The position numbers and the translations under genes were made by a program. This document shows positions 41,970 to 47,720 of a stretch of DNA of 47,720 nt, piece by piece; position 1 is the stretch's first letter; each line of letters starts with the position of its first letter. The stretch comes from Chloroflexota bacterium (GTDB lineage Bacteria; Chloroflexota; Anaerolineae; Caldilineales; Caldilineaceae): assembly GCA_003577005.1 (NCBI GenBank), contig QEUW01000010.1, positions 1 through 47,720 on the forward strand. Reading direction: 5' to 3'. The notes beneath the pieces were generated by a model that searched no databases, had not been told where the DNA came from, and saw only the letters and a list, made by a program, of their open reading frames with translations.

Positions 41970-43337
41970 ATGGCTACGCTTCACACTGCCTTTCTGGCCC
42001 TGGGCAGCAACCTGGGCAACCGGGCTGCTCACCTCCACACCGCGCTGCGCGAGATGCGGGCCTACCTTACCGTCGAGGCGACTTCGTTTCTCTATGAGAC
42101 GCCGCCCGCCTATGTGACCGACCAGCCCAAATTTCTCAACGCAGTCTGCCGGGTGACGACCCCCCTTTCACCGCATGAATTGTTGGCTGCGCTCGAAGCA
42201 ACAATGGCGGCCATGGGCCGGGTGCGCACGGTGCGGTACGGCCCACGCGTCATCGATCTTGATATCTTGTTCTATGACAGTGTGCAGATCGCCACACCCG
42301 AGCTGACCATTCCCCACCCGCGCCTGCCGGAACGGGCCTTTGTGCTCGAGCCGCTCTGCGATATTGCCGCTGACCTCCGCCATCCGCTCATCGGATTGAC
42401 CATGCGCGACCTGCTCGCTGCCCTCAAGACACCGCCGTTACCTCGCGTGATGCCTGTGGGCAAAACGTTGTGGTATTGGGGTAGCAAGACATACGTGATG
42501 GGCATTATCAATGTGACGCCCGATTCCTTTTCGGGCGATGGGCTGGCCCACAACGACGGCGATGTGGTTGCAGCCGCGGTGGCACAGGCGGAGCGTTTTC
42601 TTGCCGAAGGGGCAGATTGTCTCGACGTCGGCGGGATGTCTACGCGGCCGGGGCATACGCTCATTTCGGCCGAGGAAGAGCTGGCGCGCGTGGCGCCGGT
42701 CATCCAGGCGCTGGCGCAGACGGCGCCGGCGCCAATCTCCATCGATACCTTTCGCCGCGAGGTGGCGCAGGCGGCGTTGAATGCCGGGGCACACCTGATC
42801 AATGATGTATGGGGGTTGCGCTATGATCGTGAACTGGCGAGCCTGGCGGCTAACTGTGGCACACCGCTGGTGGTGATGCACAATCGCGTCCAGCCGGAGG
42901 ATGCAGCCTACCGAACGCGCGTCGCTTCGCTCCCCTTTGGCCCCCCCAATGCGTATGACGACATTGTCGGCGACATCGCACAAGAGCTGGAAAAGAGCCT
43001 GGCCGTTGCCCAGGCTGCTGGATTGCCCCGCTGGCTGCTGATGAGCGACCCCGGGCTTGGTTTTGGCAAGAGTCCTGACCAGCAACTCGAGCTGATCTAC
43101 CGGCTGGGAGAGCTACGTGCTCTGGGCTACCCGTTGCTCTTTGGGCCATCGCGCAAGCGGTTTATCGGCCACGTGCTGGGTGATTTGCCTGTCCACGAGC
43201 GGGTCGAAGGGACGCTTGCGGCCTGTGTGATCGCGATTGACCGTGGGGCAGACGTGATCCGCGTCCACGATGTGCGCGCCGCCGCCCGCGCCGCCCGCCT
43301 GGCCGATGCTGTCGTGCGGGGCCAGTGGGCGGTTTAG
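41970..43337 (+). CDS. folKP: Fused folate enzyme: HPPK (FolK) and dihydropteroate synthase (FolP)
   Basis: A 455-aa bifunctional enzyme. Residues 1-150 are HPPK (ALGSNLGNR, FLNAVCRV, GPRVIDLDILFY, PHPRLPERAFVLEPL), which pyrophosphorylates hydroxymethyl-dihydropterin. Residues 165-450 are DHPS (MGIINVTPDSFSGDG, DVGGMSTRPG, SIDTFR, GFGKSPDQQLELI, GPSRKRFIG), which adds p-aminobenzoate. The two steps follow each other in folate synthesis. GAGG lies 7 nt before the ATG at 41970. The GTG immediately before it is a less likely start. Ordinary bacteria usually keep the two separate. Confidence 0.93.
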   Translation: MATLHTAFLALGSNLGNRAAHLHTALREMRAYLTVEATSFLYETPPAYVTDQPKFLNAVCRVTTPLSPHELLAALEATMAAMGRVRTVRYGPRVIDLDILFYDSVQIATPELTIPHPRLPERAFVLEPLCDIAADLRHPLIGLTMRDLLAALKTPPLPRVMPVGKTLWYWGSKTYVMGIINVTPDSFSGDGLAHNDGDVVAAAVAQAERFLAEGADCLDVGGMSTRPGHTLISAEEELARVAPVIQALAQTAPAPISIDTFRREVAQAALNAGAHLINDVWGLRYDRELASLAANCGTPLVVMHNRVQPEDAAYRTRVASLPFGPPNAYDDIVGDIAQELEKSLAVAQAAGLPRWLLMSDPGLGFGKSPDQQLELIYRLGELRALGYPLLFGPSRKRFIGHVLGDLPVHERVEGTLAACVIAIDRGADVIRVHDVRAAARAARLADAVVRGQWAV

Positions 43338-43427
43338 CTTGATCCAAGGCGCGGGCAGATTTGACAGTTTTCGCCAGCGCTCTGTTTGATTTTCTGTCTT
43401 TCCAGCGTTTGCTAGAGGTTGAGGGCT

Positions 43428-44195
43428 ATGCAGGTATTTGACCACACGACCAATCAATTTGGCGGAATCATTATCAACCCGGCAGCTCTGCCGGAGCCGG
43501 TAGCAGCGTTCGAAGAGCAGATGCGCTATTCCACAGCCATCTGGCGAGACGAGGGCAACAAGCTGGTCTGGCTCGAGGTCCCAATCGCACGGTCCGAGCT
43601 GATCCCCCAGGCGGTGAAGATGGGCTTTATCTTTCACCACAGCACCGACAGCTATCTGATGATGGTGCTGCGACTCCAGCCTGATGCCTTTATCCCACCA
43701 TACGCCACGCACTATGTGGGGATCGGCGGGGTTGTGCTCAACGAGCGGCGCGAACTGCTGGTTGTGGTCGAACGATACCACCGGGTCAGCCGGCCTGGCT
43801 TCTACAAGCTCCCCGGGGGCGCGCTGACCCAGGGCGAACACCTGGCCGACGCGGCCATTCGCGAGGTATACGAAGAGACGGGTGTGCGGACAAAGTTTGA
43901 GGCGCTCGTCTGTCTGCGCCACTGGCACGGCTACCGCTATGGCAAGTCCGACATCTACTTTGTGGCGCGCCTGGCTCCGCTCAGCGAAGAGATCAACCAG
44001 GATCAGACTGAGATCGAAGAGTGTCGCTGGATGCCGGTGGACGAATACCTGAACCATCCAACGGTCCATAGCTTCAACAAGGCCATCGTGCGCGCCGCGC
44101 TCGACAGCCAGGGTCTGGAGTCCATGTGGATCGAAGGATATGATGATCCCAAAATGCGCGAGTTCTTTATGCCGCACAGCCTGACGCGCCGGTAA
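43428..44195 (+). CDS. Nudix hydrolase with an N-terminal extra domain
   Basis: A 255-aa protein. A N-terminal domain (1-90, with WRDEGNKLVWLEVP, FIFHHST) like that of NUDT6-type proteins precedes a Nudix domain (95-220). The Nudix box GGALTQGEHLADAAIREVYEETG (written in part: GGALTQGE, REVYEETGV) is intact. It should hydrolyse a nucleoside diphosphate linked to another group; the substrate is unknown. It is not an NrtR-type regulator, because no C-terminal winged helix is seen. The start is ATG at 43428; the frame could begin at TTG 43419. Confidence 0.86.
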   Translation: MQVFDHTTNQFGGIIINPAALPEPVAAFEEQMRYSTAIWRDEGNKLVWLEVPIARSELIPQAVKMGFIFHHSTDSYLMMVLRLQPDAFIPPYATHYVGIGGVVLNERRELLVVVERYHRVSRPGFYKLPGGALTQGEHLADAAIREVYEETGVRTKFEALVCLRHWHGYRYGKSDIYFVARLAPLSEEINQDQTEIEECRWMPVDEYLNHPTVHSFNKAIVRAALDSQGLESMWIEGYDDPKMREFFMPHSLTRR

Positions 44196-44228
44196 CAATT
44201 GGCCTACCTCCGCACGAGCCGTTGTCCC

Positions 44229-44290
44229 TTGCGCCGGCGTGTGGATCGCTCTATACTGCGCTGAACGTCAGTGGCATACGTGTGATCCAC
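44229..44290 (+). promoter_or_regulatory. MFS gene promoter with overlapping inverted repeat
   Basis: TTGCGC (44229-44234), a 17-nt spacer and TATACT (44252-44257) form a good promoter. GTGGATC (44241-44247) and GATCCAC (44284-44290) are a perfect inverted repeat with one arm in the spacer and one downstream of the start, consistent with repression by looping or by a large dimer. The operator role is inferred. Confidence 0.55.
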
Positions 44291-44310
44291 AAACCTCTCT
44301 ACTGGAGCCT

Positions 44311-45600
44311 ATGATGGCACTCTACAATCAATCGCCGCGCCAACCTGTGGCTGGCGCGGCCACTGGGCGTTTCCACTACGCCTGGACCGTGGCGGTGGTG
44401 ACCTTTGCAGTGTTGCTCATCTCTGCCGGTGTGCGGACGGCGGCGACGGTCTTGATCAACCCGCTGGAAGCCGAATTTGGCTGGAGCCGCGCCGATATAT
44501 CGCTGGCGGCATCGGTGAGCATCCTCTGGTTTGGGCTGGGTGCACCGCTCTCCGGCATGTTGGTGGACCGTTTTGGCCCGCGCCGGATCATGATCGGCGC
44601 GCTGGCGCTGATTGCGTCTGGGCTGGGGGGTTTGTTGTTGCTCAACACGCTCTGGCACTTGCATTTCTTCTGGGGGATCGTCGTCGGCATCGGCACGGGT
44701 GCGGTGACCAATGTGCTCGGCGCAACCGTGGCGCATCGCTGGTTTCGCACCAATCGGGGGATGATCCTGGGGCTCTTTAGCGCAGCCGCCGCGGCCGGAC
44801 AGTTGCTCTTTCTGCCCACGATGATGGGGTTGACCAGTGCCGGCGGCTGGCGTACGGCCATCGGCGGAACAGCGCTGGTAGTGGCCGTTTTGTTGATCCC
44901 CGTGGCGCTGTTCATGCGCGACCGGCCGGAAGAGAAAGGGTTGCGTCCCCTGGGCGACGATGGTTCGCCAGAAGCCGCCAGGGACCCGCTGGACCGCCCC
45001 CGCCAGATTCCGTTGCTGGAGGCGCTGCGGACGCGCGATTTCTGGCTGCTGGCGAGTAGCTTCTTTATTTGCGGCTACACCACCAATGGTCTGATCGGCA
45101 CACACTTGCTCCCCCATGCCATCGACCACGGCTTCGACGGCATGTTGGTGGCCAGCACCGTCAGCATGATGGGTATCATGAACATTGTAGGCACGCTAGC
45201 GTCGGGCTGGCTGAGCGACCGGGTGGACAACCGCTGGCTGCTCGCCATGTATTACGCCTTTCGCGCCGTGGCAATTGCACTCCTGCCCTTTGTGATGGAT
45301 ATGCGCGGGCTGCTCATCTTTGCCATCATCTACGGGTTGGATTGGGTAGCGACGGTGCCGCCGACCATCAACCTGACGGCCATGCGTTTTGGCAAGGCGT
45401 CGGTGGGTACGCTCTTTGGCTGGATCTTCTTCTCGCACATGGTGGGCGCGGCCGTGGCCGCCTACACCGGCGGGGTGATGCGCGATATGCTGGGCGATTA
45501 CACGTTGGCCTTTTTCTCGGCTGCGCTCTTGGGCTTTATCGCCGCAGCCTTTTCGGTGGGGATTACATCGGCGCGACGGATGCAGGCGGCGCAAAGCTGA
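44311..45600 (+). CDS. Major facilitator superfamily transporter (oxalate/formate-antiporter-like)
   Basis: A 429-aa protein with 12 predicted membrane helices and the MFS loop motif GMLVDRFGPRR between helices 2 and 3, repeated as GWLSDRVDNR between 8 and 9. It is most like the OFA (monocarboxylate/oxalate-formate) group, so an organic acid or similar anion is a reasonable but unproven cargo. The start is ATG at 44311 with GGAG upstream; the frame extends to 44239 but that part overlaps the promoter. A terminator follows. Confidence 0.88.
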   Translation: MMALYNQSPRQPVAGAATGRFHYAWTVAVVTFAVLLISAGVRTAATVLINPLEAEFGWSRADISLAASVSILWFGLGAPLSGMLVDRFGPRRIMIGALALIASGLGGLLLLNTLWHLHFFWGIVVGIGTGAVTNVLGATVAHRWFRTNRGMILGLFSAAAAAGQLLFLPTMMGLTSAGGWRTAIGGTALVVAVLLIPVALFMRDRPEEKGLRPLGDDGSPEAARDPLDRPRQIPLLEALRTRDFWLLASSFFICGYTTNGLIGTHLLPHAIDHGFDGMLVASTVSMMGIMNIVGTLASGWLSDRVDNRWLLAMYYAFRAVAIALLPFVMDMRGLLIFAIIYGLDWVATVPPTINLTAMRFGKASVGTLFGWIFFSHMVGAAVAAYTGGVMRDMLGDYTLAFFSAALLGFIAAAFSVGITSARRMQAAQS

Positions 45601-45626
45601 TCAATTCCATCCGTCGCTCAATCAGG

Positions 45627-45659
45627 GACCCGGCCTTCTGATCGAAGCCGGGTCTTTTT
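45627..45659 (+). terminator. Intrinsic terminator after the MFS gene
   Basis: The stem GACCCGGC (45627-45634) / GCCGGGTC (45647-45654) has a 12-nt loop and is followed by TTTTT (45655-45659). Confidence 0.85.
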
Positions 45660-45697
45660 ATCGCAGCAAGCCCCTAACCAAGCCAGGGGCAAAAGCG

Positions 45698-45782
45698 GAA
45701 CACGGAGAGCACGGAGAAGACACAGAGAACACGGAGAGAAAAACTCTGTGCTCTCTGTGAAAGCTCTGTGTTCTCCGTGTTC
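45698..45782. repeat. Repeat-built hairpin (ACACGGAG family)
   Basis: Arms 45698-45738 and 45744-45782 are imperfect inverted copies made of AACACGGAG/AACACAGAG units, with a 5-nt loop. It lies between the MFS terminator and the nadC control region. The arm architecture is that of the other repeat hairpins, with another unit. Confidence 0.85.
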
Positions 45783-45814
45783 CTGTTTTTTGTTCAACCA
45801 TTTAGGCGGTATTG

Positions 45815-45835
45815 TTAGTGTCATTGTTACACTAA
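45815..45835 (+). promoter_or_regulatory. Palindromic operator candidate upstream of nadC
   Basis: TTAGTGT (45815-45821) and ACACTAA (45829-45835) are a perfect inverted repeat with a 7-nt centre, ending 2 nt before the -35 box of the nadC promoter. NAD biosynthesis genes are commonly repressed by NrtR, NiaR or NadQ-type proteins; which of these would act here cannot be told. Confidence 0.6.
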
Positions 45836-45837
45836 AT

Positions 45838-45866
45838 TTGCGCGTTCCGCGGATCTGCGGTACATT
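45838..45866 (+). promoter_or_regulatory. Candidate promoter of nadC-nadA
   Basis: TTGCGC (45838-45843), a 17-nt spacer and TACATT (45861-45866), about 80 nt before the nadC start. Same -35 form as the atp, dehydratase and MFS promoters. Confidence 0.5.
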
Positions 45867-45946
45867 GGAACCGTTTTGATGAGATCCATCGCGATCTTAC
45901 TATCAGTTACAGCTCCCCAACGAATATCAGGAGAGTCGGGAATATC

Positions 45947-46819
45947 ATGACGAGGACGGATGAAGAAGCCAGCGCCATCATCCGATGGGCGCTTGCGGAA
46001 GACGTTGGCGACGGTGACGTGACAACCGAATGCACCGTGCCGGCTGCGACTCGCTACGAAGGCAAAATGGTGGCCAAAGCCACAGGCATCGTCGCCGGGC
46101 TCCAGGTCGCACGTATAACCTTTGTGCTAGCGGCCGAGATGCTAGGGGGGCCGGGCCAGGTCGAGTTCTTCAGTTCTATCGAGGACGGTGGCCGCGTCAA
46201 CCGGGGTGATGTTTTCGCCACGGTACGCGGACCTGGTCGCGTCCTGTTGACAGCGGAGCGGACGGCGCTCAATTTTTTGCAGCGCATGTCCGGCATTGCC
46301 ACGCTGACCGCCTGTTATGTAGCAGCCGTACGCGGCACTAGGGCAAAGATCCTCGATACGCGCAAGACTGCGCCGGGGTTGCGCCTGCTCGACAAGCAGG
46401 CGGTGGCGTTAGGCGGCGGGATCAATCATCGCTACGGTCTGTACGATATGGTGCTGATCAAAGAGAACCACGTTGCTGCGGCGGGTGGGATTCGTGTCGC
46501 TGTCGAACGAGTACGGGCGCTTGATACACAACGGCGCCCAATCGAGGTAGAAGTGCAGACGCTCGCAGAACTGGAAGAGGCACTCGCCCTTAAGGTCGAC
46601 CAGATCATGCTAGACAACATGAGTGTGCCGCAGATGCGTGAAGCTGTCCGCCTGGTTGATGGGCGGGTACCCTTGGAGGCGTCGGGCAATGTCTCGTTGG
46701 AAACGGTGGCCGAGATCGCCGCCACCGGCGTAGATTACATCTCGGTTGGCAAGTTGACCCACTCTGTTGAAGCGTTTGACATTAGTTTTCTGTTGAACCA
46801 AGCAGTCACAAAGCAGTGA
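45947..46819 (+). CDS. nadC: Quinolinate phosphoribosyltransferase (nicotinate-nucleotide pyrophosphorylase)
   Basis: A 290-aa enzyme that turns quinolinate and PRPP into nicotinate mononucleotide. The N-terminal [14 protein letters not shown], the [15 protein letters not shown] segment, [30 protein letters not shown] (active-site basic residues), VEVQTLAEL and MLDNM are all present. Length is normal. It is followed 80 nt later by nadA, so the two last-but-one steps of de novo NAD synthesis are encoded together, probably under the palindrome at 45815. Confidence 0.95.
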   Translation: MTRTDEEASAIIRWALAEDVGDGDVTTECTVPAATRYEGKMVAKATGIVAGLQVARITFVLAAEMLGGPGQVEFFSSIEDGGRVNRGDVFATVRGPGRVLLTAERTALNFLQRMSGIATLTACYVAAVRGTRAKILDTRKTAPGLRLLDKQAVALGGGINHRYGLYDMVLIKENHVAAAGGIRVAVERVRALDTQRRPIEVEVQTLAELEEALALKVDQIMLDNMSVPQMREAVRLVDGRVPLEASGNVSLETVAEIAATGVDYISVGKLTHSVEAFDISFLLNQAVTKQ

Positions 46820-46898
46820 GCAGGCAAGCAGCGGGGGTGCCGCCCCGGCCTGGTTATTGACGGAGCAAAGAAAGTTGGAAGCAGGAGAAGAACAAGAA

Positions 46899-47720
46899 AT
46901 GGCTACAATGCAAGCGCAATCGGTGCAGGAAACCTACGAGCTCATGCGAGAGAAGCTGCACCAGGTGGTGCCGGATGTCGAGTTGCAGATCAAGGCGGAG
47001 CTGGTCTACGAGATCAACCGGCTGAAGGAAGAGAAGAACGCCATCATCCTGGGGCACAACTACATGGAGCCGGCGCTCTTTCACACAATCCCCGACTTTG
47101 TGGGTGACTCGCTGGCCCTGAGCCGGATGGCTGCCCAGACCGATAAAGACATTATCGTCTTCTGCGGTGTGGAATTTATGGCCGAGACGGCCAAAATTTT
47201 GAACCCAGAGAAGACCGTATTGCTCCCTGCCGAACATGCCGGCTGCTCGCTGGCCGCCAGCATCACCGCAGAGGATGTGCGTGAACTAAAAGCACAGTTC
47301 CCTGGGGTGCCGGTCGTGACCTATGTCAACACCTACGCCGATGTCAAGGCTGAAACCGACATCTGCTGCACCTCGGGTAACGCGGTGGCCGTCGTCGAGT
47401 CGCTCGATAGCGACACCGTGATCTTTTTGCCCGATGAGTACCTGGCCAAGAATGTCGCCCAAGAGACCGGCAAACGGATCATCGTGTCGCCGGCTAGGAA
47501 AAACGGCGCCAATGGTGCAACCAGCCAGATCCAGTTGTTCGAAGATGGCGACTTTCAGATGATCGGCTGGCATGGACGCTGCGAAGTCCACGAGAAGTTT
47601 ACCGTGCAGGATATCACCGCGGTGCGCGCCCAGTTCCCCGATGTGGAGATCCTGGCTCACCCTGAATGCAGCCCGGAGGTCGTCGCCGCCGCCGATTTCT
47701 CCGGCAGCACCACCGCTATG
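46899..47720 (+). CDS. nadA: Quinolinate synthase, 3' end beyond window
   Basis: The first 274 codons, open at the right edge. NadA condenses iminoaspartate with dihydroxyacetone phosphate to quinolinate, using a [4Fe-4S] cluster. The three cluster cysteines are visible: Cys116 (AEHAGCSLA), Cys157 (ICCTSGNAV) and Cys257 (HPECSPEV), along with GHNYMEP and [14 protein letters not shown]. It lies directly after nadC. AGGAG is about 12 nt before the ATG at 46899; the in-frame ATG at 46908 is another possible start. Confidence 0.93.
   Translation, partial: MATMQAQSVQETYELMREKLHQVVPDVELQIKAELVYEINRLKEEKNAIILGHNYMEPALFHTIPDFVGDSLALSRMAAQTDKDIIVFCGVEFMAETAKILNPEKTVLLPAEHAGCSLAASITAEDVRELKAQFPGVPVVTYVNTYADVKAETDICCTSGNAVAVVESLDSDTVIFLPDEYLAKNVAQETGKRIIVSPARKNGANGATSQIQLFEDGDFQMIGWHGRCEVHEKFTVQDITAVRAQFPDVEILAHPECSPEVVAAADFSGSTTAM

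Noticed and set aside
43428..44195. Nudix protein as the NrtR regulator of the downstream nad genes
   Set aside because: NrtR has a C-terminal winged helix after the Nudix domain; here the extra domain is N-terminal and the C-terminus is short.
43113..44198. 361-aa minus-strand frame opposite folKP and the Nudix gene
   Set aside because: Covers two well-supported sense genes; low-complexity His/Arg-rich translation.

Overview
The window looks like chromosomal DNA from an uncultured or little-studied member of the Chloroflexota (Caldilinea/Anaerolineae-like). The reasons are protein character (a SUMF1-like surface protein, SH3b lipoprotein, Uma2, GT-C type giant membrane proteins, a pyruvate dehydrogenase E1/E2 cluster, CDP-alcohol phosphatidyltransferase), moderately high GC, and intergenic spacers filled with short-unit repeat hairpins. 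This lineage call is inference; no marker such as 16S rRNA is present.

Layout. 1-7101 (minus strand): a complete F-type ATP synthase operon in the order small AtpI/AtpZ-like gene, atpB, atpE, atpF, atpH, atpA, atpG, atpD, with atpC running off the left edge; four of its intergenic spacers carry repeat-built hairpins. 7174-8561: a pterin-binding methyltransferase and a small membrane protein. 8774-9510: a VapBC toxin-antitoxin pair with a near-consensus promoter and a palindromic operator. 9525-11697: an S9 peptidase and an S4-domain RNA-binding protein. 11710-13986: a DUF1385 membrane protein divergent from an enolase-superfamily dehydratase. 14059-14227: a gene-free stretch with promoter, structured region and terminator (candidate small RNA). 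14555-16597: greA-lysS. 16703-23481: three minus-strand envelope genes (two large GT-C type membrane proteins, then a SUMF1-fold secreted protein). 23634-23707: tRNA-Pro(CGG). 23806-31607 (minus): pyruvate/2-oxoacid dehydrogenase E1alpha-E1beta-E2, then a type II restriction-modification cassette (beta-class N4-type methylase and CfrBI-like nuclease) plus an unknown 112-aa protein, then an aldehyde dehydrogenase, all tightly spaced.

31936-47720: arfB ribosome rescue factor (minus); then plus-strand genes: an SH3b lipoprotein, an SRPBCC protein translationally coupled to a zinc alcohol dehydrogenase, a probable phosphatidylcholine synthase, a secreted phospholipase-D-like protein with a lamin-tail domain, a MITE-like 170-bp element, Uma2, a fused FolK-FolP enzyme, a Nudix hydrolase, an MFS transporter, and nadC followed by nadA (open at the right edge). 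A perfect 7-bp palindrome lies just upstream of the nadC promoter.

Themes. Most of the window is housekeeping. The most unusual content is non-coding: (i) a set of at least seven intergenic hairpins whose arms are themselves built from short (about 7-9 bp) direct repeats, with different units at different sites; (ii) a two-hairpin element with perfect 17-bp terminal inverted repeats at 40896-41065; (iii) a recurring promoter form, TTGCGC-17/18-TATACT-like, at four loci, two of them overlapped by palindromes; and (iv) a candidate small RNA at 14093-14227. No CRISPR array, prophage or insertion-sequence transposase was seen.
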